Shown here in pieces: positions 1 to 7,619 of a DNA stretch of 64,000 bases. The first letter of the stretch is position 1, and the number at the start of each line of letters is the position of its first letter. The notes below the pieces were generated by a model. It saw only the letters and a program-made list of their open reading frames with translations. It made no database searches and had not been told where the DNA came from. Source of the DNA: Gilvibacter sp. SZ-19 (GTDB lineage: Bacteria > Bacteroidota > Bacteroidia > Flavobacteriales > Flavobacteriaceae); NCBI RefSeq assembly GCF_002163875.1, contig NZ_CP019333.1, forward strand, positions 874,864-938,863, in the 5' to 3' direction. The position numbers and the translations under genes are program-made.

Positions 1-1
1 T

Positions 2-316
2 CGATTTGCGCAACGGATGAACGCCCAAATGCATTTACTCTTTGTCAATACGGTAAGCGATTTCAAAACCTCGGACGAGGCCTTGAGCATGATGCGCAAT
101 TTTATTAAGGGTATGGGACTGGAAGATTACACCCTTAATATTTACAACGATCATTCTGTAGAAAAGGGCATCTTGAATTTTGCCAAAGAAAAGAATGCGC
201 AATTGGTAGGTATGTCTACCCACGGACGCAAAGGTTTATCTCATTTCTTCAATGGCAGTATTAGCGAAGATCTGGTCAACCATGCCCAGCGCCCTGTTAT
301 TACTTTTAAAATATAA
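2..316 (+). CDS. Universal stress protein, C-terminal part (5' end outside window)
   Basis: The reading frame is open from the first bases of the window, so this is the tail of a longer gene; the first ATG at 17 is probably internal. The last ~60 residues carry the UspA-type C-terminal signature, VGMSTHGRKGLSHFFNGS followed by a strand ending in RPVITF, which in the family forms the nucleotide-binding glycine loop (G-x2-G-x9-G-S/T type) and final beta strand. UspA-type proteins are cytoplasmic nucleotide-binding stress proteins; the ligand here cannot be told. A hairpin terminator follows the stop codon directly. Family call is firm, the specific role is not known. Confidence 0.85.
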   Translation, partial: RFAQRMNAQMHLLFVNTVSDFKTSDEALSMMRNFIKGMGLEDYTLNIYNDHSVEKGILNFAKEKNAQLVGMSTHGRKGLSHFFNGSISEDLVNHAQRPVITFKI

Positions 317-348
317 AAAAAGACGGCCCTCACGAACCGTCTTTTTTC
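315..348 (+). terminator. Rho-independent terminator after the Usp gene
   Basis: AGACGG (321-326) pairs with CCGTCT (337-342), flanked by an A-run upstream and a T-run downstream. It can act in both directions and so also serves the converging 73-residue ORF on the minus strand. Confidence 0.8.
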
Positions 349-372
349 CAAAGTGTCTAAATCACAGTAAGT

Positions 373-594
373 TTAAACTGTAGGTACGTGATATAAACGT
401 TTCTCGATTTTTCTCTTTTTCACGGTGATGGTCTTCATGAGATCCATGATAGTCGCATCTTTATTTTGTTTGTAGATTTCGTTTAGTCCTAGAACCAAGG
501 CCTTTGCTTCGCGAGAAGCTTTAACCCGATCACTAGTAGACATATGACTCATCTTTCTGCTGAGAAATTCTTGGGCTTTATCAAATAGGCTCAT
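373..594 (-). CDS. Small conserved-looking hypothetical protein (73 aa)
   Basis: I do not recognise this protein. It is 73 residues, rich in Lys, Arg, Met and Ser, with no signal peptide or membrane segment, and is predicted mostly helical (for example the stretch DRVKASREAKALVLGLNEIY). The strongly basic end (KKRKIEKRL) could contact nucleic acid, but that is inference. It lies downstream of the minus-strand MscS gene with a 134-bp AT-rich gap, so it is probably transcribed separately. Its coding status rests on good codon use, a start with AT-rich upstream region and the absence of a competing gene. Confidence 0.6.
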   Translation of the reverse strand: MSLFDKAQEFLSRKMSHMSTSDRVKASREAKALVLGLNEIYKQNKDATIMDLMKTITVKKRKIEKRLYHVPTV

Positions 595-728
595 AGCTGT
601 TAAATTTTAATAGGATAAAGCTAATGTTTGTTAGTCTTGAATACTAGAATTTTAGCTTTTGTTTAACTATTTAAATCAAAAACTGAACATAATTAAAATT
701 TATATCAACTATTTGCCGGGCTTATACC

Positions 729-1265
729 TTATTCTATCAAGGCGTCATCTGCCTGATCTTCAGTGACTTCTGCCACGTGTTTTGGCAGTAATTCGATACC
801 CTTTTGCAGCACCAAAGTGTTGGGCAAGGTTAAGTATTCTCCAGTGTCTGTGGTCATGTATAGATAAAATCCGGTAATATCGGTCACCACACCTGTCCAA
901 TTGTAGTCTTTATCGATCACTTTTATGCGATCTCCTATTCGAACAGGATGATTAAAAAAGAGGATTACACTTGCCGTCAGATTAGAAAGAATAGACCATT
1001 GCGCAAAAAAACCAACTCCTAGTACAGCCAAGATAGAACTTATGAATACAGTGAAGTCTTCCAATTGCACACCCCAAACCACAGCTAGGAATACCGCTGC
1101 TAAACTGTATACCAATATATAATGTAGATTTAGGACCACCTTTCTCCGGTTGCCATCGAGGCTCTTCATTACAGAGAATCGACGCAAGAAATGTCTCCCT
1201 AGAAAAACAGCTATAAATAAGAGTGCCAATACGATAGCTGTCCAAATGAGTTTGTGTGTCAACAT
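729..1265 (-). CDS. Short MscS-family mechanosensitive channel
   Basis: Three hydrophobic helices (about residues 8-25, 47-66 and 74-95) are followed by the MscS beta-domain signature ILFFNHPVRIGDRIKVID and the segment GVVTDITGFYLYMTTDTGEYLTLPN. This is the pore-lining helix plus middle beta domain of the small-conductance mechanosensitive channel family, an inner-membrane tension-gated channel that protects against osmotic downshock. At 178 residues it is well below the ~280 residues of E. coli MscS and ends just after the beta domain with an acidic tail, lacking the C-terminal alpha/beta cage. Such short forms occur in Bacteroidota, so I read it as an intact short variant, not a truncation. 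Confidence 0.85.
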   Translation of the reverse strand: MLTHKLIWTAIVLALLFIAVFLGRHFLRRFSVMKSLDGNRRKVVLNLHYILVYSLAAVFLAVVWGVQLEDFTVFISSILAVLGVGFFAQWSILSNLTASVILFFNHPVRIGDRIKVIDKDYNWTGVVTDITGFYLYMTTDTGEYLTLPNTLVLQKGIELLPKHVAEVTEDQADDALIE

Positions 1266-1401
1266 GAGGTTGATTTTAGCGCTTAAAATTACTACATAGG
1301 AAGATCAAAAAAGAAAATATTTTTAATAATTCTATTTAATATATTCATTTTCAGCGTTTTAAATGAAATTAAATTTTTCTAATTTTTTTTAAAAAATGTT
1401 T

Positions 1402-1428
1402 TTTGGATTCAATTTTTGATTTTATTTG
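1402..1428 (+). promoter_or_regulatory. Candidate promoter for the polyamine cluster
   Basis: TTTATTTG at 1421-1428 matches seven of eight positions of the Bacteroidota -7 element TAnnTTTG, with a TTTG at 1402-1405 as a possible -33 element at slightly short spacing. Transcription would start near 1435, giving an untranslated leader of about 250 nt before the arginine decarboxylase ATG at 1688. Confidence 0.5.
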
Positions 1429-1471
1429 TACCCAGATTTCGTGATCATAGCGAGATCATTAGTCAAACATC

Positions 1472-1636
1472 ATGAACCGTGTTTTCGAACTCGGGCTTTT
1501 GAAAATTAGGAAGTCAAATTCAAAAGCCGCTTTACGGATAAAGCAACGAGTTTTAGGGCTAACTTCCGTTGAACCGATTTTCCAACCGCAACGTATTCCT
1601 GTTGCGGCATTCAGTCTTTATTACATACGTGTGTGA
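1472..1636 (+). other. Possible 54-codon ORF inside the leader
   Basis: An ATG at 1472 opens a frame of 54 codons ending at TGA 1634-1636; the product would begin MNRVFELGLLKIRKSN and be basic. It has no clear ribosome-binding site and no recognisable family. It spans exactly the nucleotides that form the junction, so it is either an accidental ORF in a structured RNA (more likely) or a leader peptide whose translation would compete with the fold. Confidence 0.25.
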
Positions 1637-1670
1637 GTGCATTATAAACCCCGCTGTTTATAATTATTAA
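1481..1670 (+). ncRNA. Structured 5' leader (three-way junction with pseudoknot) of the arginine decarboxylase cluster
   Basis: The gap 1266-1687 has no convincing gene but folds well by eye. P1 pairs 1487-1493 with 1547-1553 (six Watson-Crick pairs plus G-T). P2 follows immediately: 1494-1503 with 1519-1528, ten perfect pairs, 15-nt loop. P3 follows immediately: 1529-1534 with 1539-1544, six perfect pairs closing a CGGA tetraloop. Two As (1545-1546) return to P1. GGAAGT in the P2 loop (1509-1514) is perfectly complementary to ACTTCC just 3' of P1 (1562-1567), giving a pseudoknot. Downstream, CCGCAAC/GTTGCGG (1586-1592/1601-1607) and an AT-rich nine-pair hairpin (1641-1649/1656-1664) stand 24 nt before the start codon. 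I do not recognise it as a named riboswitch class. It is a candidate cis-regulatory RNA, unproven. Confidence 0.6.
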
Positions 1671-1687
1671 TTGCATTTAACATCACG

Positions 1688-3139
1688 ATGAAAACCAAGT
1701 ACTTCGATCTAATCGATCAAACCTATGTATTCCCTCAAAAGGAATTTCAACTAAAAAATAACCAGCTTCAATTTCACGGAATTGACCTAATGAAGCTTAT
1801 CGCAGAGCACGGTGCACCACTAAAGTTCACCTACCTGCCCAAGATATCAGAGAACATCAATCTGGCTAAGGATTGGTTTGCCCAGGCATTTGAGAAACAC
1901 AACTACCCAGGCAAATACCACTACTGTTATTGCACCAAGAGCTCGCACTTTAAGCATGTGTTGGACGAGGCGCTAAAGAACGATATTCACATAGAGACCT
2001 CATCGGCCTTTGATATGGACATAGTGAACCATTTGAAAGCCAGCGGTAAAATACACAACGACACCTTTGTACTGTCTAACGGATTTAAACGCGACCGTTA
2101 CATTCAGAACATCGCAGACCTCATTAATAGCGGACACCAAAACTGTATCCCTATTATAGACAATTACGAAGAGATCAACTTGCTGAGTCAGGCCATCGAT
2201 ACCAATTATAAAATTGGCATTCGAATCGCTTCAGAAGAGGAGCCTAAGTTCGAGTTCTACACTTCTCGTCTTGGGATCGGATACAAGAACATTGTGCCAT
2301 TTTACGAGCAGACCATAAAGAACGACCCTAAGGTGGAGCTTAAAATGCTACACTTTTTTATCAATACAGGAATTCGCGATACCGCATACTATTGGAACGA
2401 ACTTCTAAAATGTCTTAAGGTATATATCGCCCTGAAGAAAGTTTGCCCAAGTTTGGACAGCTTGAACATAGGCGGCGGATTCCCGATCAAGAACTCATTG
2501 GCATTTGAGTACGATTACGCCTATATGATAGACGAGATCGTAAATCAGATAAAGACTGCCTGCGACGAAGCCGGAGTTGCTGTTCCAAACATCTTTACCG
2601 AGTTTGGCAGTTTTACCGTTGGCGAAAGCGGAGGCGCTATTTACGAGGTGCTGTATCAAAAGCAGCAGAACGACCGCGAAAAATGGAACATGATCAACTC
2701 CTCGTTCATCACCACACTTCCAGACACATGGGCCATCAATAAACGGTTCATTATGATGGCCGTAAACCGCTGGAACGACAGTTATGAGCGTGTACTTCTG
2801 GGAGGACTCACTTGTGACAGCGACGACTACTACAACTCAGAGCAGCACCTCAATGCCATTTATTTACCCAAGTTCAGCAAGACCAAACCGCTCTATATCG
2901 GATTTTTCAATACCGGCGCCTATCAAGAGACCATTGGTGGTTACGGCGGATTGCAGCACTGCTTGATTCCGCAGCCAAAACATTTATTGATACAACGCGA
3001 CGAAAACCAAGAATTGCAGGTAAGCGTTTTTGCAGAACAACAAAAATCAGAAGACTTTTTAAAGATTTTGGGATACCAAAACTCCGCAGCGGAAAAGCAG
3101 AACGCTACAGAAACTACTTGGGCCCAACTTTATTCTTAA
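1688..3139 (+). CDS. speA: Arginine decarboxylase, PLP fold type III (short SpeA-like form)
   Basis: Decarboxylates arginine to agmatine, the entry step to putrescine in this cluster. Seen in the sequence: the PLP-lysine segment YCYCTKSSHF near residue 80, the glycine loop LNIGGGFPIKNS near residue 260 that would hold the PLP phosphate, EFGSFTVGESGG near residue 305, and the CDSDDYY motif near residue 378 typical of the alanine-racemase-fold decarboxylases. It has 483 residues against roughly 630-660 for enterobacterial SpeA, matching the shorter Bacteroidota form. Agmatinase follows at once (6-bp gap to its ATG), which supports arginine over other substrates. Diaminopimelate decarboxylase is less likely because of length and context. 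Regulation is probably through the long structured leader. Confidence 0.88.
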   Translation: MKTKYFDLIDQTYVFPQKEFQLKNNQLQFHGIDLMKLIAEHGAPLKFTYLPKISENINLAKDWFAQAFEKHNYPGKYHYCYCTKSSHFKHVLDEALKNDIHIETSSAFDMDIVNHLKASGKIHNDTFVLSNGFKRDRYIQNIADLINSGHQNCIPIIDNYEEINLLSQAIDTNYKIGIRIASEEEPKFEFYTSRLGIGYKNIVPFYEQTIKNDPKVELKMLHFFINTGIRDTAYYWNELLKCLKVYIALKKVCPSLDSLNIGGGFPIKNSLAFEYDYAYMIDEIVNQIKTACDEAGVAVPNIFTEFGSFTVGESGGAIYEVLYQKQQNDREKWNMINSSFITTLPDTWAINKRFIMMAVNRWNDSYERVLLGGLTCDSDDYYNSEQHLNAIYLPKFSKTKPLYIGFFNTGAYQETIGGYGGLQHCLIPQPKHLLIQRDENQELQVSVFAEQQKSEDFLKILGYQNSAAEKQNATETTWAQLYS

Positions 3140-3144
3140 TAACA

Positions 3145-4086
3145 ATGAAAACCAAAACAACCTTTGCCGGAATCCCGGCAGAATTCGCCGGATACGATTC
3201 GGCCAGTGTAGTACTATTGCCAGTTCCTTATGACGGAACCAGCAGTTGGATCAAAGGAGCAGATAAAGGGCCACAAGCCTTTTTACACGCTGCCGAGAAC
3301 ATGGAACTTTACGATATCGAGACCGATACGGAAGTCTATCGCCAAGGGATCTTCTTAAACGAACCTCTTGACGGTTTTGAGCGCCCAGAAGATATGGTGC
3401 AACAGGTGTACAACGCCACCAAAAAGCACTTGCACAAACGCAAGTTTATTACCCTTATGGGTGGCGAACACAGCATTTCTATTGGTGCTATGCGCGCTTG
3501 TAATGAAATGTTCGAAGACCTAACCGTATTGCAATTGGACGCCCATGCGGATCTGCGCGCTGTTTACGAAGGCAGCCCTTACAATCACGCTTGCGCCATG
3601 CACGAGATAAACCAAACTGCCAATTTGGTACAGGTTGGAATCCGCAGTATGGATATTTCTGAAAAAGCAGAGATGAACGAAGACAATGTATTCTTTGCTC
3701 ATGACATGGCTAACAATGACGATTGGATGGAAGAGGTAATGGCCTGTATGACAGACAATGTCTATATCACCGTGGACTTGGACGCTTTAGATCCTTCTAT
3801 TATGCCAGCGACAGGTACTCCTGAGCCTGGTGGACTATTCTGGTACGAGACTTTGGAATTCTTACAGAAGGTATTTAGAGATAAGAACGTAGTTGGCTTT
3901 GACTTGGTGGAGCTGTGTCCTATGCCAGGGCAACAAGCTTCTGAATTCCTCGCAGCAAAGCTGTACTACAAAATGTTGAGCTATAAGTATGCCGACAGTC
4001 CTGCAGACGATCAGGAAGAAGGTGGCTACTACAAAGAAGAAAAGAATCTACAAAACGCATTTGACGATGACTACGATGAGTACTAA
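3145..4086 (+). CDS. speB: Agmatinase (ureohydrolase family)
   Basis: Hydrolyses agmatine to putrescine and urea using a binuclear manganese centre. All metal-ligand motifs are intact: GGEHSIS near residue 115, DAHADLR near 140, and TVDLDALDPSIMP near 215. At 313 residues it has normal family length. I chose ATG 3145, just past the stop of the decarboxylase, over an in-frame TTG at 3118, because homologues start close to KTTFAGIPAEFAGYDSA. The C-terminal ~20 residues are very acidic (DDDYDEY). The end overlaps the next gene by 11 bp, indicating translational coupling. Pairing with arginine decarboxylase favours agmatinase over arginase or formiminoglutamase. Confidence 0.9.
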   Translation: MKTKTTFAGIPAEFAGYDSASVVLLPVPYDGTSSWIKGADKGPQAFLHAAENMELYDIETDTEVYRQGIFLNEPLDGFERPEDMVQQVYNATKKHLHKRKFITLMGGEHSISIGAMRACNEMFEDLTVLQLDAHADLRAVYEGSPYNHACAMHEINQTANLVQVGIRSMDISEKAEMNEDNVFFAHDMANNDDWMEEVMACMTDNVYITVDLDALDPSIMPATGTPEPGGLFWYETLEFLQKVFRDKNVVGFDLVELCPMPGQQASEFLAAKLYYKMLSYKYADSPADDQEEGGYYKEEKNLQNAFDDDYDEY

Positions 4087-5050
4087 GGGTTCTATCAGAA
4101 ACTTTATAGAAGATCATTTCTTGCACTTCAATGCTGCGGCCCTGGTAGATGCTGCCAAGGCATACGAGCAGCAGTTGGAAGATGGTCACAAGATGTTGGT
4201 ATCCTTAGCGGGAGCTATGAGTACTGCGGAGCTGGGCAAAAGCTTGGCTCCGATGATCCGCGCGAATAAGATCCACTTCATTTCTTGTACTGGGGCCAAC
4301 CTAGAGGAAGACGTGATGAATCTTGTAGCCCACAGCCACTACAAGCGCGTTCCGAATTATCGCGATCTTACTCCGGAGCAAGAATGGGAATTGTTAGAGC
4401 GTGGACTGAACCGCGTTACCGATACCTGTATTCCGGAAGAAGAAGCCTTTAGACGTATTCAAAAACACATCTTTGAACTATGGAAACAGGCAGAAGACAA
4501 TGGAGAGCGTTTGTTCCCGCATGAGTTCCTCTACCGCCTATTACTTTCTGGAGTGATGGAACAATACTACGAGATAGATCCTGAGAATTCATGGATGCTA
4601 GCTGCAGCCAAAGCCAATTTGCCTATGGTAGTTCCGGGTTGGGAAGATTCTACTTTAGGAAACATCTTTGCCAGTTACGTAATGAAAGGAGAGCTCAAGG
4701 CGTCGACCATGAAGTCTGGGATCGAATACATGACCTTCTTAGCCGATTGGTATACCCAGCAAGGTGAAAAAGGAGTGGGATTCTTCCAGATTGGTGGAGG
4801 TATTGCTGGCGATTTTCCGATCTGTGTGGTACCTATGCTTTATCAGGATATGGAGCGCACCGACACCCCATTTTGGAGCTATTTCTGCCAGATCAGTGAT
4901 TCCACGACCAGCTACGGATCTTATTCTGGAGCTGTTCCCAACGAAAAGATCACTTGGGGAAAACTGGGCATAGACACGCCAAAATTCATCATTGAAAGCG
5001 ATGCTACTATAGTGGCACCCTTAGTATTTGCTTACCTATTAAATCAGTAA
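4076..5050 (+). CDS. Deoxyhypusine-synthase-like enzyme, probably a bacterial polyamine synthase
   Basis: Belongs to the deoxyhypusine synthase (DHS) family: NAD-binding segments SCTGANLEEDVMN, VVPGWEDSTLGNIF and FFQIGGGIAGDFP, and a C-terminal TWGKL whose Lys296 aligns with the catalytic lysine of human DHS (the W-G-K of eukaryotic enzymes). Bacteria lack the eIF5A substrate, so the true product is not deoxyhypusine; from knowledge of this family and position after agmatinase, transfer of an aminobutyl group from one putrescine to another to give homospermidine, or a related reaction, is the best inference. Start: ATG 4076 gives MSTKGSIRNF; an ATG at 4067 is also in frame. Cytoplasmic, 324 residues, overlaps agmatinase by 11 bp. 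Confidence 0.85.
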   Translation: MSTKGSIRNFIEDHFLHFNAAALVDAAKAYEQQLEDGHKMLVSLAGAMSTAELGKSLAPMIRANKIHFISCTGANLEEDVMNLVAHSHYKRVPNYRDLTPEQEWELLERGLNRVTDTCIPEEEAFRRIQKHIFELWKQAEDNGERLFPHEFLYRLLLSGVMEQYYEIDPENSWMLAAAKANLPMVVPGWEDSTLGNIFASYVMKGELKASTMKSGIEYMTFLADWYTQQGEKGVGFFQIGGGIAGDFPICVVPMLYQDMERTDTPFWSYFCQISDSTTSYGSYSGAVPNEKITWGKLGIDTPKFIIESDATIVAPLVFAYLLNQ

Positions 5051-5052
5051 TC

Positions 5053-5379
5053 ATGAATACCAACTCAGTACAAAGGATTATAGTCGATTACCAAAAAATG
5101 AAGCCAGAGGTGATGCAGCAATTGCTTGAGCAATACCCAGACGGCTACGACACCGACCAGCTTATTCAATTCAAGAATGCACAAGGTCTTTGGGTGTATT
5201 GTTTAGAGGTGAAGACCCCAGAGACTGTTTACTTGGTAAAAGTGAGCAGAAAATTAGACGAAGCTATAGACAGAGCGCTCGCAGAAGATGACGAGGACGA
5301 AGACTACAGCTATCAGAGTGACGACATAGAGGATAGCGCAGACTATTCGGATTATAGCGATGACTTTGAATACGCATAA
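5053..5379 (+). CDS. Small protein with very acidic C-terminus (108 aa)
   Basis: I do not recognise the family. The first ~75 residues look like a compact folded domain (QRIIVDYQKMKPEVMQQLLEQ, then strands around LWVYCLEVKTPETVYLVKVS). The last 30 residues are almost entirely Asp, Glu, Ser and Tyr (DEDEDYSYQSDD and similar), a disordered acidic tail that could bind a cationic ligand or protein; in a polyamine gene cluster that is a tempting but unproven idea. It begins 2 bp after the DHS-like stop codon and overlaps the next gene by 20 bp, so it is firmly inside the operon. Confidence 0.75.
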   Translation: MNTNSVQRIIVDYQKMKPEVMQQLLEQYPDGYDTDQLIQFKNAQGLWVYCLEVKTPETVYLVKVSRKLDEAIDRALAEDDEDEDYSYQSDDIEDSADYSDYSDDFEYA

Positions 5380-6187
5380 TACTGTGGCAGCAAAGGCCGT
5401 GATTGAAAAACATACGGCCTTTGCCTGCCATATGGCATTGGGATTTCATTTAAAGGAGATCCAACAGAAATGGGCCGATAAGGTATTGCACAGCGATGCC
5501 GACGGCCTAATGCTAGGCTTCGACGAGGGCTTTGCAGCGGTTTTCCGTTATGGCGTAGTGGTGCATTGGAATTTGAATTCAAGGCGCCGTGAAGTTTTGG
5601 AAGCCTATTTAAAGTCTAACAGTAAAGGACTCATGCCTGCTAAAGAGTGGCGCAAAGATCAGTTGCTATTAAGCCTGAACGACAAGAAGACTTTAGTGAA
5701 CCACGAGCAGGTTTGCCTAGACAGTAAAAATCCGGAGACCATTCATTTGGTATTGCTACACTTGGCACAATCTGTGGCTATGGATAGTTTTTCCTTTTGG
5801 TGTGAAAAACTGTTGGAAGACACCCGTATGCACACCACTGAATTGGAGCTGAAAGGTAAATTGAGTCTAAAAGGAACCCCGCTTAAAAAATACATTGGCA
5901 AGGTACTCAACCTCAAAAACAAGGTAGCGGAGAACTTGTATATCATCGATGCTCCGGATCTGGTCTGGGACGATATGGCCTTGGAAGAACTGCACAAAAA
6001 ATTGGTGCTGAAATTCGACCTTAAAGACCGCTACCGAAGCATACAGGAACAACTCAATATTGTAAAAGAGAATTTAGATCTCTTTAAGGAACTGAGCTTT
6101 CACAAAGAGAGTAGTATCCTCGAATGGATCATCATCATCTTGATCGCTGTCGAGATTGTAGACCTCTTTATTCTAAAAATATTCTAA
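5360..6187 (+). CDS. RMD1/YagE family protein (DUF155) with C-terminal membrane anchor
   Basis: The 275-residue protein has the arrangement of the RMD1/YagE (DUF155) family: an N-terminal alpha/beta region with FAAVFRYGVVVHWN near residue 57, a helical middle with LLEDTRMHTTELELKGK and VLNLKNKVAENLYIIDAPDLVWDD near 150-210, and a C-terminal hydrophobic helix ESSILEWIIIILIAVEIVDLF that would anchor it in the inner membrane. The family includes yeast Rmd1/Rmd8 and mitochondrial relatives; no biochemical activity is established to my knowledge. The start at 5360 lies inside the preceding gene, suggesting coupling. Link to polyamines is contextual only. Confidence 0.75.
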   Translation: MTLNTHNTVAAKAVIEKHTAFACHMALGFHLKEIQQKWADKVLHSDADGLMLGFDEGFAAVFRYGVVVHWNLNSRRREVLEAYLKSNSKGLMPAKEWRKDQLLLSLNDKKTLVNHEQVCLDSKNPETIHLVLLHLAQSVAMDSFSFWCEKLLEDTRMHTTELELKGKLSLKGTPLKKYIGKVLNLKNKVAENLYIIDAPDLVWDDMALEELHKKLVLKFDLKDRYRSIQEQLNIVKENLDLFKELSFHKESSILEWIIIILIAVEIVDLFILKIF

Positions 6188-6203
6188 TCCCTATTAGCAA
6201 CCC

Positions 6204-7619
6204 ATGATTTCAACTGTTGCACCGGGGACTTTTGAGCCGGAAAACCACTGGTATGAAAAGTCTCTAAATGCTACCATTCACCCAATGGTAAGCTATTTTC
6301 TTAACCTAAATCCGAAGCAGATCGTAAAACGGTATTGCCATTTAAACCCTACCGTAAAGCCAGAGGAGCTGTTGGAGTTCTTACATTACAAGCCTAAATA
6401 CTATCACTTGTCCGGTGCAGACCTCTTACACGTTACCACGGCGACTGGAAAAAGACAAATGGTGGTCATTGAGAACAACTCTTGCCCCTCCGGTCAGAAA
6501 TCCATGCCACTACTTGACGAGTTTAACGAACAAGGCGGCTACAGCAAGTTCGTAGAGGCGACTATTAAGCCTTTGCTAAAAAAGAAAAAGACCGAGACCT
6601 TGGCGGTGATCTACGACAAGAACCCCATGGAGGCCTCTGGCTATGCCCATGCTCTTGCCGATATGCTGAAGCAAGAAGTTTATCTGGTTCCCTTTTACAA
6701 CAAACAGGCCAACGACCATATTGACACCAGCGGAGATTATGTAAAGATCAAAGTAGATGGCCAATGGAAAACGGTACAGCTGGTGTTTCGCTATTTGACC
6801 CAAAAACCTTGGAACAGACTGCCTATTCACAGTAAAACTGTAATTGTGAACCCAACCATTGTTTGCTTGGCAGGAGGTCGAAACAAAATGATCGCTTCTA
6901 AGGCCTACTCCTTTTTTAATGCTGAATTGGCAGAGAAGAATCTAAAGATCCTTACCCCGCATACTATTTGGGATGTGAATAAGAATGAGATCCCGATCTG
7001 GGTGGCAAACTTTGGTGGAAAGGCAGTAGTGAAGAATCCGTATAGCAACGCTGGTCAGGGCGTATATACCATAGTCAATGAAAAAGAGCTGGAAGATTTT
7101 ATGGCCTTGGAATTTGACTACGATAAATTCATAGTTCAAAGTCTTGTGGGCAACTACAACTGGAGTTCGACCACCGCAGAAGGTATGTTCTACCATGTGG
7201 GCACCATGCCGAACGCCAAAGGAGAATCTTATGTGCTGGATTTTCGCGTGATGATACATGCCACTCCAGAAGGTTATAGACCCCTCTCTATTTACTCCAG
7301 ACGTGCTAAAGCACCGCTAAAAGACAGTTTGACCGACGGAAAATCTTCTTGGGATATTTTGGGAACCAATCTCTCCATTTTAAACGAAGACGGATCTTGG
7401 GGCTCTGACACCAAGAGGCTGCTGCTTATGGAACGCAAAGTATTCAACAATTTGGGGATAGGGCTAGACGACCTGATCGAAGGTTATATTCAAACTGTAT
7501 TGACCTCTATCGCTATAGATAAAATGGCGATCCAACTCATCAGCAGCAAAGGAACGCTGAAAAGAAAACTCTTTAAATCACTCAACGACGATCCGGCGTT
7601 GATCAAAGAAATTATCTAG
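6204..7619 (+). CDS. ATP-grasp-like ligase of unknown substrate
   Basis: A 471-residue protein with ATP-grasp features in its C-terminal half: FGGKAVVKNPYSNAGQGVY near residue 270, resembling the nucleotide-binding strand and glycine-rich loop, then YDKFIVQSLVG, and YVLDFRVMIHATPEG with SIYSRRAKAPL near 345-370, resembling the metal-binding core. ATP-grasp enzymes activate a carboxylate as acyl phosphate and join it to an amine or thiol. The N-terminal ~200 residues are not recognisable to me beyond VVIENNSCPSGQKSMPLLDE. The stop codon abuts the ATG of an AstE/AspA-type deacylase, and polyamine genes lie upstream, so an amide of a polyamine or amino acid is a plausible product. Substrate unknown; the fold call is moderately sure. 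Confidence 0.65.
   Translation: MISTVAPGTFEPENHWYEKSLNATIHPMVSYFLNLNPKQIVKRYCHLNPTVKPEELLEFLHYKPKYYHLSGADLLHVTTATGKRQMVVIENNSCPSGQKSMPLLDEFNEQGGYSKFVEATIKPLLKKKKTETLAVIYDKNPMEASGYAHALADMLKQEVYLVPFYNKQANDHIDTSGDYVKIKVDGQWKTVQLVFRYLTQKPWNRLPIHSKTVIVNPTIVCLAGGRNKMIASKAYSFFNAELAEKNLKILTPHTIWDVNKNEIPIWVANFGGKAVVKNPYSNAGQGVYTIVNEKELEDFMALEFDYDKFIVQSLVGNYNWSSTTAEGMFYHVGTMPNAKGESYVLDFRVMIHATPEGYRPLSIYSRRAKAPLKDSLTDGKSSWDILGTNLSILNEDGSWGSDTKRLLLMERKVFNNLGIGLDDLIEGYIQTVLTSIAIDKMAIQLISSKGTLKRKLFKSLNDDPALIKEII

Noticed and set aside
729-1265. MscS pseudogene because of its short length
   Set aside because: Start, helices, beta domain and stop are all in good order; short MscS proteins ending after the beta domain are common in the phylum.
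1529-1544. ACGG in a hairpin loop, as in the guanidine-II (mini-ykkC) riboswitch
   Set aside because: That class needs two tandem hairpins each with an ACGR loop; only one such loop is present and the rest of the fold differs.
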